The notes: a model not told the origin generated them from the sequence alone. A DNA stretch of 58,477 bases from Rhodovulum sp. PH10 (GCF_000293785.1 NZ_AKZI01000013.1:1-58477), one strand, 5' to 3'; positions 26,998-39,954 are shown, counted from the stretch's first letter. Translations and numbers: made by a program.

Positions 26998-28458
26998 TCA
27001 CCGCCCCTTCTCGGCCAGAAGGTCGCGATAGAGCTGGGCGTAGCGGCGGGCGGAGCGGCGCCAGGAGACGTCGGCGCGCATGGCGTTCCTCTGCACGCGG
27101 CGCCATACCCGGCCGTTCCGCCACAGCGCGGTGGTGCGCAGGATCGCCGCCTCCAGCATGCCGATCGTCGGCGTGAACTGGACGCCGGTGCCGACCCCCT
27201 CGGCGATCGCCATGTCGTTGCAGTCGATCACCGTGTCGGCGAGCCCGCCGACATGGGCGACCACCGGCAGCGTGCCGTAGCGCAGCGCGCACATCTGGGC
27301 GAGGCCGCACGGCTCGTAGCGCGACGGCATCAGCAGCGCGTCGGCGCCGGCCTGGATCAGGTGGGCGAGCTCCTCGTCGTAGCCGATCACGCAGCCGACC
27401 CGGCCCTGATGGATCCGCGCGGCATCGATGAAGGCCTGCTGAAGCGCCCGCTCGCCGGTGCCGAGCACGACCAGCTGTGCGCCGGTCGCGAGCAGCGTCG
27501 GCAGCACCTCGACCAGCATGTCGAGGCCTTTTTGCCAGGTCAGCCGGCTCACCACGCCGAACAAGAGCGCGTCGTCGTTGGCGAGCCCGAGCCGCTGCTT
27601 GAGCACCGCCTTGTTGGCGATCCGTGGGGCGATCCGGCGGGCGTCGAACTTTGCCGCGATCAGCGGGTCGGTCGCCGGGTTCCACACCGCGTCGTCGATG
27701 CCGTTGAGGATGCCGGACAGCCGCTCGGTGCGCACCCGCAACAGGCCGTCGAGCCCCATGCCGTATTCCGGCGTGCGGATTTCGGCGGCATAGGTCGGCG
27801 ACACCGTGGTGATCCAGTCGGCGAGCGCCAGCCCCGCCTTGAGGAAGCCGATCTCGCCGTGGAACTCGACGCCGTTGATGCTGTAGGCCTGCGGCGGCAG
27901 CGCCAGCGCCGGCAGGAGCGATGCCGGAAACAGCCCCTGGAAGGCGAGGTTGTGCACCGTGGTGACGGTGCGCGGGCCGCGCTCGTGGCCGTAGCGCAGA
28001 TAGGCCGCGGCGAGGCCGGACTGCCAGTCGTGCGCGTGCAGGACGTGCGGCTGGAACGACGGCACGGCGCCGGCGGCGAGGCTCGCCGCGACCTTGCCGA
28101 GCGCGCCGAAGCGGATCGCGTTGTCCGGCCAATCGCGCCCGTCAGGCGCCATGTAGGGGTTGCCCGGCCGATTGTAGAGATGCGGCGCGTCGATCGCGAT
28201 CAGCTCGAGGCCGTGCGCCCGCCCGTGCAGCAGCTTTGCCGGGTTGCCGAACAGGTCGGCGATCTGCAGGACCGGGACGACCTCGTCGAGCGCCTTGAGA
28301 ACGGCCGGATAGCCGGGCACCAGCGTCACCACCCGCACGTGCTCGGGCGCGAGCGCCGCCGGCAGCGCACCGGCGACGTCCGCGAGACCTCCGGTCTTGA
28401 CGAGCGGGAAGATCTCCGAGACGACGGACAGAACGACGATCGGTGCCGAGGTGGTCAC
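26998..28458 (-). CDS. glgA: Glycogen synthase (ADP-glucose)
   Basis: GT5 enzyme adding glucose from ADP-glucose to alpha-1,4-glucan (EC 2.4.1.21). The N-terminal ADP-glucose motif [13 protein letters not shown] begins at residue 21. The GT-B C-terminal half carries [26 protein letters not shown], the catalytic region [12 protein letters not shown] and GGLADTV. Length 486 aa is normal. The GTG start overlaps the glgC TGA (GTGA), so the two are translationally coupled; the open frame running further upstream is a shadow of glgC. Last gene of glgP-glgC-glgA. Confidence 0.97.
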   Translation of the reverse strand: MTTSAPIVVLSVVSEIFPLVKTGGLADVAGALPAALAPEHVRVVTLVPGYPAVLKALDEVVPVLQIADLFGNPAKLLHGRAHGLELIAIDAPHLYNRPGNPYMAPDGRDWPDNAIRFGALGKVAASLAAGAVPSFQPHVLHAHDWQSGLAAAYLRYGHERGPRTVTTVHNLAFQGLFPASLLPALALPPQAYSINGVEFHGEIGFLKAGLALADWITTVSPTYAAEIRTPEYGMGLDGLLRVRTERLSGILNGIDDAVWNPATDPLIAAKFDARRIAPRIANKAVLKQRLGLANDDALLFGVVSRLTWQKGLDMLVEVLPTLLATGAQLVVLGTGERALQQAFIDAARIHQGRVGCVIGYDEELAHLIQAGADALLMPSRYEPCGLAQMCALRYGTLPVVAHVGGLADTVIDCNDMAIAEGVGTGVQFTPTIGMLEAAILRTTALWRNGRVWRRVQRNAMRADVSWRRSARRYAQLYRDLLAEKGR

Positions 28459-29717
28459 AACCGATCGATCATGTGCTGGGTGATCAGGCAGATCCCGCTC
28501 TCGGTGCGGCGGAACCGCTCCGCGTCGAGCTCCGGGTCCTCGCCGACCACCAGCTTGGGGGGAATCTGGGTGCCCTTGTCGACCACCACCTTGGTGAGCC
28601 GCGCGCCACGGCCGATATCGACCTGCGGCAGGATCACCGAGCTGTCGACCGAGGCGAAGGAGTGCACCCGCGCGCCGGTGCCGACCAGCGAGCGCTTGAT
28701 CGCCGCGCCCGAGACGATGCAGCCGCCGGCCACCAGCGAGGCCACCGCCATGCCGCGCCGGCCCTGCTCGTCGTGCACGAACTTGGCGGGCGGGGTGATC
28801 TCGGCATAGGTCCAGATCGGCCAGTTGTGGTCGAACAGGTCGAGCTGCGGCACCACCGCGGTGAGGTCGATATTGGCCTCCCAATAGGCGTCGATGGTGC
28901 CGGCGTCGCGCCAGTAGACGTCGGCCTCCTCGCGCGAGCGTACGCACGAGCGCGAGAACGGATGCGACACCGCCTTCCCGTACTTCACGAGGTACGGCAC
29001 GATGTCCTTGCCGAAGTCGTGCTGCGAGTGCGGGTCGTGGGCGTCGCGGCGGACCTGGTCGATCAGGAATTTCGTGTTGAAGACGTAGATGCCCATGCTG
29101 GCGAGCGCCTGGGTCGGGTCGCCCGGCATGTGCGGCGGCGTCGCCGACTTCTCGATGAAGTCGGTGATCAGCTCGTTCTCGTCGACATGGACGACGCCGA
29201 AATGCTTGGCCTGCTCGATCGGCACCGCGAGGGTGGCGACCGTGATGTCGGCCTTCTGCTCCACGTGCTGCTGGAGCATCGGCTCGTAGTCCATCTTGTA
29301 GACGTGGTCGCCGGCCAGCAGCACGATGTATTCGGGATTGTAGCCCTCGATGATGTCGAGGTTCTGATAGACGGCGTCGGCCGTGCCGGCGTACCAGCTG
29401 GCGCCGGCGATGCGCTGGCTCGCCGGCAGGATGTCGAAGCTCTCGTTCCGTTCGGGGCGGAAGAAGTTCCAGCCCCGTTGCATGTGGCGGATCAGGCTGT
29501 GCGCCTTGTACTGGGTCGCCACCGCGATGCGGCGAATGCCCGAATTGAGGGCGTTGGAGAGCGTGAAATCGATGATGCGTGACTTGCCGCCGAAATAGAC
29601 CGCCGGCTTGGCGCGGTTGTCGCACAGCTCGTGGAGCCGGCTGCCGCGCCCGCCGGCGAGGACGTAGGCCATCGCACTACGCGCGAGCGGGCCCGACATG
29701 GGATTGTCGATCGGCAC
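28455..29717 (-). CDS. glgC: Glucose-1-phosphate adenylyltransferase
   Basis: Makes ADP-glucose from glucose-1-phosphate and ATP (EC 2.7.7.27), the committed step of glycogen synthesis. The 420-aa protein has the nucleotidyltransferase signature [20 protein letters not shown], the Glc-1-P motif [34 protein letters not shown], and a left-handed beta-helix C-terminus involved in allosteric control. It lies between glgP (104 bases upstream) and glgA (overlapping stop/start). Confidence 0.97.
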   Translation of the reverse strand: MPIDNPMSGPLARSAMAYVLAGGRGSRLHELCDNRAKPAVYFGGKSRIIDFTLSNALNSGIRRIAVATQYKAHSLIRHMQRGWNFFRPERNESFDILPASQRIAGASWYAGTADAVYQNLDIIEGYNPEYIVLLAGDHVYKMDYEPMLQQHVEQKADITVATLAVPIEQAKHFGVVHVDENELITDFIEKSATPPHMPGDPTQALASMGIYVFNTKFLIDQVRRDAHDPHSQHDFGKDIVPYLVKYGKAVSHPFSRSCVRSREEADVYWRDAGTIDAYWEANIDLTAVVPQLDLFDHNWPIWTYAEITPPAKFVHDEQGRRGMAVASLVAGGCIVSGAAIKRSLVGTGARVHSFASVDSSVILPQVDIGRGARLTKVVVDKGTQIPPKLVVGEDPELDAERFRRTESGICLITQHMIDRL

Positions 29718-29821
29718 GGAATTGCCTCTTGTGGTTGGGGTGCGATTGTCTCCGGGTCGTCACTCCGCTCGACGCGCAATACCGGACCGACACGACAGTC
29801 CCACGTCGTTGCCGAGCCGGC

Positions 29822-31522
29822 TCAGGACCTCAGATAAGCCTCCGTCGCGTAGCGCCGCATCATGCGGGTGCTGTTGAACACCGCGCCGATCTTGGCGATG
29901 GTCTGCTGCATCATCCAGATCCAGCGCGCGCGGTTCTCGCAATAGAGCGGCAGCACGGTGGATTCGAGCTTGCCGTACATGTCGTTGGCGTGGGCGGTGG
30001 CCGAGGAGTCGCTGCCGTCGGTGCCGATCGACCAGCCGGTGACGCCCTCTTCCCAGCCTTCCAGCCACCAGCCGTCGAGCACGCTGAAGTTCAGCACGCC
30101 GTTGAAGGCCGCCTTCATGCCGCTGGTGCCGGACGCCTCGAGCGGCGGCACCGGGTTGTTGAGCCACACGTCGACGCCGGACACCAGCTTGTTGGCGACG
30201 GCGATCGAGTAGTTCGGCAGGAAGGTCATCGGGATGGAGTCGATCGCCCGCATGTGGGCGTGGATCCCGCGGATCATGCCCTTGCCCTCGAAGTCGCGCG
30301 GATGCGACTTGCCGGCCATCACCACCTGGAACGGATAGCGCTGGCCGATCGCCTTCAGCCGCTCGACGTCGTGGAACAGCAGGTCGGGCCGCTTGTAGCC
30401 GGTCATCCGGCGGGCGAAGCCGATCAGCGGCACCTCCGGGTCCATCTCGACGCCGGTGGTGGCGCGGATGTGGGCGAGCAGCTCGCCCTTGGCCTTCTGG
30501 TGGGCGGCCCACAGCGCGTCCGGCGGCATCTGGTCGGCCTTGAGGAGCTCGTCGAGCTGATAGGCCCAGTGCGGCGCGATGGTGCGGAACAGCTCGGCGA
30601 TCGCCGGATGCATCCAGGTCGGCACGTGGGCGCCGTTGGTCACCGTGCTGATCTTGTACTCGGGGAACATCTTCTGCGCGGTCTCGGCGTGCCGGCGCGC
30701 GACGCCGTTGGCATAGCGCGAGAGGTTGAGCGCGAGCCGGGTCATGTTCAGCTTGTCGGCGCCGGCCAAGAGCTTGAGCTGGTCGAATTCGATCAGGTCG
30801 CCGACGATCGAGCGGACGTCCGCATAGTCGAAGCGGTCGTGGCCGGCCTCGACCGGGGTGTGGGTGGTGAACACGCACTTCTCACGCACGGCGTGGACGT
30901 CGTAGCTGAACGGCTCCGGGATGCCGGGGATGCGGTTGATGCGGTGCTGGTCGAGCAGCGCCAGCGACAGGAACGCCGCGTGCCCCTCGTTGAGGTGATA
31001 GGTGTCGATGCTGAAGCCGAGCGCGCGCAGCACGCGGACGCCGCCGATGCCGAGCACCGCCTCCTGCTTGATGCGGTCCTTCTGGTCGCCGAAATAGAGG
31101 CGATTGGTGATGATGCGGTCGCGCGGGTCGTTCTCGGACACGTTGGTGTCGAGCAGGATCACCGGGATCTTGGGGCCGCGCGGCGAGGCGAGCTCGTAGA
31201 GCCACGGCCGGATCCACACCTGCCGGCCCTCGATCTTGACCGCCACCAGGGCGCCGATCGGGATCGCCCACTCCTCGGGGTTCCACGGGTCGGGGGCGTC
31301 GATCTGATTGCCGTCGGCGTCGATCTCCTGCTTGTTCGAGCCCTCGCGCGAGGCGAGCGTCACGAACACCATCGGCAGGTCGAGATCGGCGGCGGAACGC
31401 GCGGCGTCTCCCGCCAGCAGGCCGAGGCCACCGGAATAGGTGTGCATCTCCTCCCGGATGCCGACCTCCATGGAGAAGTAGGCAATGCGGTTGACGGACA
31501 GATAAGGGGCGACTTCGATCAT
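29822..31522 (-). CDS. glgP: Alpha-glucan phosphorylase, short GT35 type
   Basis: PLP-dependent phosphorolysis of alpha-1,4-glucan to glucose-1-phosphate (EC 2.4.1.1). At 566 aa it is the short form, beginning IAYFSMEVGIREEMHTYSGG, without the N-terminal DUF3417 extension of many bacterial forms and much shorter than E. coli GlgP. The active-site region NGAHVPTW and the PLP-lysine region EASGTSGMKAAFNGV are intact. ATG 31522 has CGGAG eight bases upstream. It heads the operon, so breakdown and synthesis enzymes are co-transcribed. No branching or debranching enzyme gene is in the window. Confidence 0.94.
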   Translation of the reverse strand: MIEVAPYLSVNRIAYFSMEVGIREEMHTYSGGLGLLAGDAARSAADLDLPMVFVTLASREGSNKQEIDADGNQIDAPDPWNPEEWAIPIGALVAVKIEGRQVWIRPWLYELASPRGPKIPVILLDTNVSENDPRDRIITNRLYFGDQKDRIKQEAVLGIGGVRVLRALGFSIDTYHLNEGHAAFLSLALLDQHRINRIPGIPEPFSYDVHAVREKCVFTTHTPVEAGHDRFDYADVRSIVGDLIEFDQLKLLAGADKLNMTRLALNLSRYANGVARRHAETAQKMFPEYKISTVTNGAHVPTWMHPAIAELFRTIAPHWAYQLDELLKADQMPPDALWAAHQKAKGELLAHIRATTGVEMDPEVPLIGFARRMTGYKRPDLLFHDVERLKAIGQRYPFQVVMAGKSHPRDFEGKGMIRGIHAHMRAIDSIPMTFLPNYSIAVANKLVSGVDVWLNNPVPPLEASGTSGMKAAFNGVLNFSVLDGWWLEGWEEGVTGWSIGTDGSDSSATAHANDMYGKLESTVLPLYCENRARWIWMMQQTIAKIGAVFNSTRMMRRYATEAYLRS

Positions 31523-32148
31523 TTCAGCTCCGGAAGGGGATGGAGACGACGACATCGGGCTCGACGCGAGGGCGGTCGTATCGCCTTGTGCGGACGAGCC
31601 CGTTCGGCCGCGCCGGACCGTCGTCGCGACGGGATCGGCACGGGCCGGGCGCTCAGGACGGCCGAGACGGCCGACCGGGGTGTTGCCTCGACCGGGACAC
31701 GCCTTGCGGCCGCGGCTCACAATGATGGCCGGGCATCGGCAACGACGGTCCTGTCGACGAATGTGCCATCCGGTTCGGCTCCCCCTGTTCGCATCCGAGT
31801 TCGATGCAATGCAACAGACGCATGGGTCTTTCAAGCATGGAACTCGTCGATCGCACGTTTCTGTGTCGCACATTATGCAGCGGTCACGCAAAGGCCACCA
31901 GAGCGTCGCACGGCGAATCCGGCCGCCGGACGGGGGTGGCGGGCGGTGGCGCGGACGTTTGGGCGGGCGATCTGCAGATCCGGCAAAATAAGAAAATAAT
32001 TTGCACTCACGACCGGCGTCGTGCGGCGGCGGATCACGGCGGACGCAGGACGCGCCGGGCCGGGACCCGGACATCTCCACGGAAAAAGACGTCGGCCCGA
32101 AAAGCGTCGTCGGCACGGAAGCCGGCGGCACGGAAGACGTGGACACGA
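31523..32148. other. 626-base spacer upstream of glgP
   Basis: The glgP promoter must lie here, but none stands out. A patch at about 31988-32000 is AT-rich (AAAATAAGAAAATAATTTGC), and 32085-32150 holds irregular GGCACGGAAG-type short repeats. Open frames on both strands overlap one another, have no ribosome-binding site and resemble nothing, so none is called. Confidence 0.5.
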
Positions 32149-32181
32149 AAAAAGAGAGCGCCGCGGCGGGCGGCGCTCTCC
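32149..32181 (-). terminator. Rho-independent terminator of the RlpA-like gene
   Basis: Read on the minus strand, an 11-bp perfect stem GAGAGCGCCGC/GCGGCGCTCTC with a 5-base loop is followed by six T, about 30 bases past the stop at 32210. Confidence 0.9.
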
Positions 32182-32209
32182 GAAACGCGGGGGTGCGCGG
32201 TGGGGCGGC

Positions 32210-32575
32210 TCAGCGGCCGAGCACCGCGATCGTGACCGGCGCGAGGCCGTGGCCCATGCCGATCGCGCGGGCGCCGGCGGGCGTGAGGTCGATCACCCGG
32301 CCCTTCACGAACGGGCCGCGATCGTTGATCCGCACCACGACGGAGCGCCCGTTGCGGCGGTTCGTCACGCGGACCTTGGTGCCGAAGGGAAGATGGCGGT
32401 GGGCGGCGGTCAGTCGACCGGGATGGGCCCGCTCGCCATTGGCGGTCTTGCCGCCGGAATAGACGGACGCGACACCCGACTGGGTGAATGCGTGGGCGCG
32501 GTCCGCGACTACAATAAAAGCTGTCATGAATACGATAAAGGCGACAAGAACGTGTGTATAGTTTCGTACCTTCAT
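32210..32575 (-). CDS. rlpA: RlpA-like double-psi beta-barrel exported protein
   Basis: 121 aa: a signal peptide (about 1-29, ending DRAHAF) and a single RlpA double-psi barrel with [45 protein letters not shown] and a final VTIAVLG. RlpA proteins bind or cleave denuded glycan strands at the septum. The barrel's Asp in INDRGPF is present, and the first catalytic position usually reads YG.....G. There is no SPOR domain and no lipobox, so it is a minimal secreted form. It has its own terminator. Confidence 0.88.
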   Translation of the reverse strand: MKVRNYTHVLVAFIVFMTAFIVVADRAHAFTQSGVASVYSGGKTANGERAHPGRLTAAHRHLPFGTKVRVTNRRNGRSVVVRINDRGPFVKGRVIDLTPAGARAIGMGHGLAPVTIAVLGR

Positions 32576-32821
32576 GCTGGACTTACTCTCCCTCTTGCTA
32601 CGTGCCGCAGCGCATTAAAGGGAGAAATGTGCACATAACGTGGCCGGCCCGGAGGTTCCGATCACGTTGTGTGTCTTGTATTTCAACACGAAGGAGAGTC
32701 GAATTGACCGGGTTGCCGATCCGCCCGGCTGCACGTCGCCTGGCTGTTTCGCCCCGGCGAGGGCGCGGCGCAGGCACGGCGAGCGCTCGCGAGGGAGCGG
32801 CGCGGCGGGCGACGGCGCGCG

Positions 32822-32855
32822 AAAAAAAACGCGCCCCGACCGGGATCGGGGCGCG
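32822..32855 (-). terminator. Rho-independent terminator of the cytochrome c gene
   Basis: Minus-strand reading gives the stem CGCGCCCCGA/TCGGGGCGCG (10 bp, 6-base loop) followed by eight T, 46 bases past the stop at 32901. The rest of the spacer up to 32575 on the other side (32576-32821) shows no gene. Confidence 0.92.
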
Positions 32856-32900
32856 CGACCCGCGGGGCCGCCGCGGGTGGATCGAAAGCCGTCGGGCTCG

Positions 32901-33287
32901 TTACTTCTTCGAGCCGTCCGCCTTGAACGAGGAGAGATAGGCCCAGAGGTTCTCCCGATCCTGCTCGTTCTTGATGCCGGCGAACACCATCTTGGTGCCC
33001 GGAATCTTCTTGCGGGGATCGGTGATGTATTCGAGGAAGGTTTCCTTGTTCCAGGTGATGCCGGAATTCTTGTTGGCGTCGGAATAGTTGAAGCCCTCGA
33101 CGATGCCGCTGTGCCGGCCTTCGAGGCCGTTCAGTTCCGGGCCGACCTTGTTCTTCGCGCCGGGGCCGATGTTGTGGCACGGCGTGCACTTCCGGAACTG
33201 GACCGCGCCGGCTTCGGCGTCGGCGGCCACCGCAACGCCGGTCGAGGCGGCGAGGGCGAGTGCCATAACGAACGCTCTCGTAATCAT
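32901..33287 (-). CDS. Class I soluble cytochrome c
   Basis: Periplasmic electron carrier with one covalent heme. Signal peptide MITRAFVMALALAASTGVAVAAD, then the heme site CTPCHNIGPG (CxxCH), the PELNGLEGRHSG segment and the axial Met in GTKMVFAGIKN, giving a cytochrome c2/mitochondrial-type fold of 128 aa. ATG 33287 is chosen because the signal begins there; an open extension of 13 residues upstream lacks signal character. It diverges from nnrS, but a functional link is only suggested by position. Confidence 0.95.
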   Translation of the reverse strand: MITRAFVMALALAASTGVAVAADAEAGAVQFRKCTPCHNIGPGAKNKVGPELNGLEGRHSGIVEGFNYSDANKNSGITWNKETFLEYITDPRKKIPGTKMVFAGIKNEQDRENLWAYLSSFKADGSKK

Positions 33288-33535
33288 TTTGCCTGGTTCC
33301 CTTATTCGCTCGCGAGGACCGGCCACCGAGTCGTTCGGCCCGAACTGGAGGCCTCGCAGCGTGCAAAAGAGCCGGATGTCAGCCGAAAATCAAGCCGTCG
33401 TGCGAAGATCGGTGCGGCATGGTTCGCGGTCCGTGATCGTTCCGGCCGCTCACGGCGCCGGTTCCGTCGGTGGCTCCGGTCGGGAACCGGGGCGGTTCGC
33501 TTGAAACCGATCGGCGCCTCGAGCATCATCTCGCG

Positions 33536-34726
33536 ATGACCCCCGTCCCCCGCCTGCAGCCGTTCTCCGGACCGGCGATCCTGAGCTACGGCTTCCGTCC
33601 GTTCTTCCTGCTCGGCGCGCTCTATGCCGCGGTGACGGTGCTGATGTGGCTGCCGGTCTACGAGGGTCGCATCGCGCTCGACGGCGTCTTCACGCCGACC
33701 GACTGGCACGCGCACGAGCTTCTGTTCGGCTATGTCGCCGCGGTCGTCACCGCCTTTCTGCTCACCGCGATTCCCAACTGGACCGGACGGCTGCCGCTCA
33801 ATGGCTGGCCGCTCCTGATGCTGGTTCTGGTGTGGGTCGCCGGCCGGCTCGCGGTGGCGGCGGGAGGCCTGCTCGGCTGGGGGCTCGTCGCGCTGATCGA
33901 TGCGAGCTTTCTCGTGCTGGTGATCGCGGTCACCGGACGCGAGGTCGTCGCCGGCAAGAACTGGCGCAACCTGCGTGTCCTCGTCGTCCTCGCCGTGTTC
34001 GCGATCGCCAACGTGGTGTTTCACGTCGAGGCGCATCGGTGGGGCGGGGCGCTGCTCGGGCGGCGGCTGGCGGTCGCCGCGGTGCTGATGCTGATCGTGC
34101 TGATCGGCGGGCGGATCGTGCCGAGCTTCACCCGCAACTGGCTGGTGCGCGAGAATCCGGGGCGGCTGCCGGCGGCGTTCGGCCGCTTCGACGCGATCTC
34201 GATCGTGGTCACGGTCCTCGCGCTTGCGGCGTGGCTGGCCGCGCCCGGCTCGGCGGTCGCCGGCGCGCTGCTGATCGCCGCCGGGCTTCTGCATGCGGTG
34301 CGGCTCGTCCGCTGGGCCGGCTGGCGGGCGCTGCGCGACCCGCTGGTGTGGGTGCTGCACGCCGGCTACGCCTTCGTGCCGCTCGGCTTCCTGCTGACCG
34401 GCGCGGCCGCCTTCTTCCCGCTGGCGATCGCCGAGAGCGCCGGCATCCATGCCTGGACGGTCGGCGCGTTCGGCGTGACGACGCTCGCGGTGATGACCCG
34501 GGCGACCCGCGGCCACACCGGCCATCCGCTGATCGCGCCGCCGGCGACGCTGGCGGTCTATCTCGCGGTGATCGCCGCCGCGCTGTTGCGCATCGCCGCC
34601 GGCCTCTGGCCGGAGACCGGCATGCTGCTGCTGTGGCTCGCGGCGATCGCGTGGGGCGGGGCGTTTCTCGGCTTCTGCGCCGCCTATCTGCCGATGCTCG
34701 CGAGACCACGCCGCGGCGGGGCCTGA
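33536..34726 (+). CDS. nnrS: NnrS family membrane protein
   Basis: 396-aa protein with about 12 membrane helices. NnrS is a heme- and copper-containing membrane protein linked to resistance to nitric oxide-derived metal damage in denitrifiers and relatives. Characteristic features: ILSYGFRPFFLLGALYAA, DWHAHELLFGYVAAVVTAFLLTAIPNW with its histidines, and TRATRGHTGHPL. ATG 33536 is the start that matches the family's N-terminus; no strong ribosome-binding site. No nitrite or nitric oxide reductase gene is nearby. It ends 33 bases from the converging glycosyltransferase gene. Confidence 0.92.
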   Translation: MTPVPRLQPFSGPAILSYGFRPFFLLGALYAAVTVLMWLPVYEGRIALDGVFTPTDWHAHELLFGYVAAVVTAFLLTAIPNWTGRLPLNGWPLLMLVLVWVAGRLAVAAGGLLGWGLVALIDASFLVLVIAVTGREVVAGKNWRNLRVLVVLAVFAIANVVFHVEAHRWGGALLGRRLAVAAVLMLIVLIGGRIVPSFTRNWLVRENPGRLPAAFGRFDAISIVVTVLALAAWLAAPGSAVAGALLIAAGLLHAVRLVRWAGWRALRDPLVWVLHAGYAFVPLGFLLTGAAAFFPLAIAESAGIHAWTVGAFGVTTLAVMTRATRGHTGHPLIAPPATLAVYLAVIAAALLRIAAGLWPETGMLLLWLAAIAWGGAFLGFCAAYLPMLARPRRGGA

Positions 34727-34759
34727 CCGGGCGCCCCGATGGGGCGTCTCGACACGGCG

Positions 34760-36124
34760 TCAGCGCGACCACCGCTCCGCATCGAGCGCGAGAAGAACGT
34801 CGGCGGCGGTGTCGTCCCACGAGACCATCCGGAATTTTTTTGCGATCTCCGCCTCGGCCGCCGCGAGCGCGTCGTCGTCGAGGAGGCGCAGCACTTCGGC
34901 GCGCCACGCCGCGCCGTCGTGCGGATCGAGATGAATCGCCGCACCCTGGCTCGCCTCCGGGATCGCCGTGGCATTCGAGGCGATGCACGCCTTGCCGGCC
35001 GCGAGGCTTTCCACCACCGGCAGCCCGAACCCCTCCGACAGCGACGGGAACAGCGTGAAGCGGCAGTGCGCATAGAGCCAGCGCAACGCCTGGTCGTCGA
35101 CATTGCTGAGGAAGCGCACCGTGTCCCGCAGCACGGGATCGCGCTCGGCCGCCGCGACCAGCGCCGCCCCCTCGTGCCCGACCCGGCCCGCCACCACCAG
35201 CACGGGCAGATTCTCGGTGCCCGGGCGGGCGAGCCCGTCGCGGGCGAGCGAGGCCCACACGTCGAGCAGCAGCCGGTGGTTCTTGCGCGTCCCCACGTCG
35301 CCGACCGTCAGCACGAAGCCGCCCGGCGCGAGCCCCTCGACCGGGGTCGGCGGTGGTGCGTCGGCGGCGGCGAGGCGATGCCCGAGGCGGATCACCGAGA
35401 CCGGCGGCCCGGCGACCCCCCGGGTTTTCGCGTGACTCGCCAGCGCCGAGGCGCTGAAGGCGGAGATCGCCAAAACCCGGTCTGCGTGGCGCAGCACGAA
35501 CTCGCTCGACGGGATGTCGGCGGCGTCCGGGTCGTCGAGCCGCGGGTCGCCCGGCGGCAGCGTGCCGAGCAGATCGTAGAAGAGGAGTGCGAGCGCGAGC
35601 CGGTGCTGGCGTTTCAGCGCGATCAGGTGGCCGAAGTCGTGCCGCTGCAGCTCGCCCGGCACCAGCAGCCGCGCCCCCGCCGGAAGGCAACTCGTTGCGC
35701 CACCTGTGGCCCCGCGCGCGGACGAGTCCGCGGGACGGCTCGCCACCGGTCGGGCGGCCCCCTCCCGCAGCGCCGCCCGGAAGCGGCGGAAGCGGTCGCG
35801 GATTTCCGTGCGGACGAACCGCTCCACCCGGCGCCCCACTTGCAGCAGCGGATGCGAGCGCCAGGCCGGGCGCGGCGCTCGCCGCCGCTCCGGCTCGGTC
35901 GGCGCCCTGACCACCGCCAGCGCCTCCTCGCGCGAGACCGCGACGAAACGATGCGCCGTTTGGTCGAACCGGCAGAAGGCGAGGTCGGGTCGCGTCGTAC
36001 CCGCGAGCGTCGCCAGCGCGCCGATCAGCTCGCGCTCGACCCGCACCGTGCCGTGCGCGATCCGCCCGCGCTCGGCATAGGCGGTGCTGAGATCGACGAA
36101 CAGAGGCGGGCGGGCGGAGGCCAT
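34760..36124 (-). CDS. GT4-type glycosyltransferase
   Basis: 454-aa GT-B glycosyltransferase. The C-terminal half has the family 4 signatures [19 protein letters not shown], a wide acceptor/donor linker and [20 protein letters not shown] followed by ATAIPE, i.e. the EX7E nucleotide-sugar site. The N-terminal half starts [25 protein letters not shown], a pattern I associate with exopolysaccharide or O-antigen mannosyltransferases, but donor and acceptor are unknown. The start is uncertain: ATG 36124 begins the conserved sequence, ATG 36163 is an alternative, and neither has a good ribosome-binding site. Confidence 0.85.
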   Translation of the reverse strand: MASARPPLFVDLSTAYAERGRIAHGTVRVERELIGALATLAGTTRPDLAFCRFDQTAHRFVAVSREEALAVVRAPTEPERRRAPRPAWRSHPLLQVGRRVERFVRTEIRDRFRRFRAALREGAARPVASRPADSSARGATGGATSCLPAGARLLVPGELQRHDFGHLIALKRQHRLALALLFYDLLGTLPPGDPRLDDPDAADIPSSEFVLRHADRVLAISAFSASALASHAKTRGVAGPPVSVIRLGHRLAAADAPPPTPVEGLAPGGFVLTVGDVGTRKNHRLLLDVWASLARDGLARPGTENLPVLVVAGRVGHEGAALVAAAERDPVLRDTVRFLSNVDDQALRWLYAHCRFTLFPSLSEGFGLPVVESLAAGKACIASNATAIPEASQGAAIHLDPHDGAAWRAEVLRLLDDDALAAAEAEIAKKFRMVSWDDTAADVLLALDAERWSR

Positions 36125-38652
<2,528 letters not shown>

Positions 38653-38700
38653 TCGCGACGCGCGGTGATGCCCGAGGGCATCGCCGCGCCGAACCGTTCG

Positions 38701-38811
38701 TTCCCTCCCCCGCGTGGGGAGGGCTAGGGTGGGGGGTCGGCCGCAAGGCCCTGCCCCGCCGTCTGCCCCCCTCCCCAGCCCTTCCCGACGAGTGGGGAGG
38801 GAGCGAGCCGG
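38701..38811. repeat. GC-rich inverted repeat element between atpA and atpG
   Basis: Two C/G-run arms, GGGGAGGGCTAGGGTGGGG on the left and its imperfect reverse complement on the right (CCCCTCCCCAGCCCTTCCC), each flanked by a small hairpin of the CCTCCC...GGGAGG kind. This resembles extragenic palindromic elements scattered in many Hyphomicrobiales genomes. It lies in the 175-base atpA-atpG gap and may limit read-through. Confidence 0.75.
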
Positions 38812-38827
38812 AGCCATCGGGTAAACC

Positions 38828-39706
38828 ATGCCGAGCCTGAAAGACCTGCGAAACCGGATCGCCTCCACCAAGGCGACGCAGAAGATCACCAAGGCCATGC
38901 AGATGGTCGCCGCCTCCAAGCTGCGCCGCGCCCAGGCGGCGGCGGAGGCCGCGCGGCCCTATGCCGAGCGGATGCAGGCGACGCTCGGCAGCATCGCCGC
39001 CTCGGTGCAGGGCAATCCGCAGGCGCCGCGGCTCCTGGCCGGCACCGGCTCCGACCAGGTCCATCTGCTGGTCGTGTGCACCGGCGAGCGCGGCCTGTGC
39101 GGCGCCTTCAACTCGTCCATCGTCCGGCTCGCCCGCGATCACGCCAACAGCCTGATCGTGCAGGGCAAGACGGTCAAGATCCTGTGCGTCGGCCGCAAGG
39201 GCTACGAGCAGCTCCGCCGCCAGTTCGCCGACAAGATCATCGATCTCGTCGACCTGCGCAGCGTGCGCAAGATCGGCTTTGCGAACGCCCACGAGATCGG
39301 CCAGCGCGTCATCTCGCTGTACGACGCCGGCGAGTTCGACGTCTGCACGCTGTTCTTCGCCCGCTTCAAGTCGGTGATCGCTCAGGTTCCGACCGCCCAG
39401 CAGATCGTCCCCGCGGTGTTCGAGGGCACGCCCGCCGCCGGCGATGCCGGCCCGGTCTACGAGTACGAGCCGGACGAGGAGCAGATCCTGCACGAGCTTT
39501 TGCCGCTCAACATCTCGGTCCAGATCCTCAAGGCGCTGCTCGAGAACATGGCCTCGTTCTACGGCGCGCAGATGAGCGCGATGGACAACGCCACCCGCAA
39601 CGCCGGCGAGATGATCAAGAAGCAGACGCTGGTGTACAACCGCACCCGGCAGGCGATGATCACCAAGGAGCTGATCGAGATCATCTCCGGCGCCGAGGCG
39701 CTTTGA
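38828..39706 (+). CDS. atpG: ATP synthase F1 subunit gamma
   Basis: Central rotor shaft of F1, 292 aa. N-terminal helix [20 protein letters not shown], the [11 protein letters not shown] core and the C-terminal signature [20 protein letters not shown] are intact. It follows the repeat element after atpA; in most relatives atpD comes next, but here two unrelated genes intervene. Confidence 0.99.
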   Translation: MPSLKDLRNRIASTKATQKITKAMQMVAASKLRRAQAAAEAARPYAERMQATLGSIAASVQGNPQAPRLLAGTGSDQVHLLVVCTGERGLCGAFNSSIVRLARDHANSLIVQGKTVKILCVGRKGYEQLRRQFADKIIDLVDLRSVRKIGFANAHEIGQRVISLYDAGEFDVCTLFFARFKSVIAQVPTAQQIVPAVFEGTPAAGDAGPVYEYEPDEEQILHELLPLNISVQILKALLENMASFYGAQMSAMDNATRNAGEMIKKQTLVYNRTRQAMITKELIEIISGAEAL

Positions 39707-39729
39707 CGAGAGGACGGCGGGCGACGACC

Positions 39730-39954
39730 ATGACGGACGGGACCGAGAGCATCGTGCTGGAGCACCTGCGGCGCATCCGCGCCTCGCAGGAGCGCACCGA
39801 ACTCGACCTGTCCGAGCTGAAGTCGCGCGTCTCGGGTCTCGAGCATGTCGCCGGGCAGATGCTCGCCATGCTCGGGACCATGAACCAGCGGATGGATCGT
39901 TTCGACGAGCGCCTGGGACGGATCGAGCGTCGGCTCGATCTCGCCGACGCCTGA
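39730..39954 (+). CDS. Small coiled-coil protein (74 aa)
   Basis: Almost entirely amphipathic helix with heptad leucines, isoleucines and methionines: VLEHLRRIRASQERTELDL, then LKSRVSGLEHVAG and MNQRMDRFDERLGRIERRLD, ending in DLADA. No signal or membrane segment. Tiny helical proteins of this style are widespread in alphaproteobacteria without assigned function. It begins 24 bases after atpG and ends 25 bases before ohr, inside the ATP synthase operon, so it is probably co-transcribed. Confidence 0.75.
   Translation: MTDGTESIVLEHLRRIRASQERTELDLSELKSRVSGLEHVAGQMLAMLGTMNQRMDRFDERLGRIERRLDLADA

Noticed and set aside
28459-29625. Upstream extension of glgA to 875 codons
   Set aside because: The extension is glgC read in another frame; the family N-terminus KTGGLADV begins shortly after the GTG at 28458.
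31523-32209. Several open frames in the glgP upstream spacer
   Set aside because: They overlap on both strands, lack ribosome-binding sites, and part of the region is repeat-like and terminator sequence.
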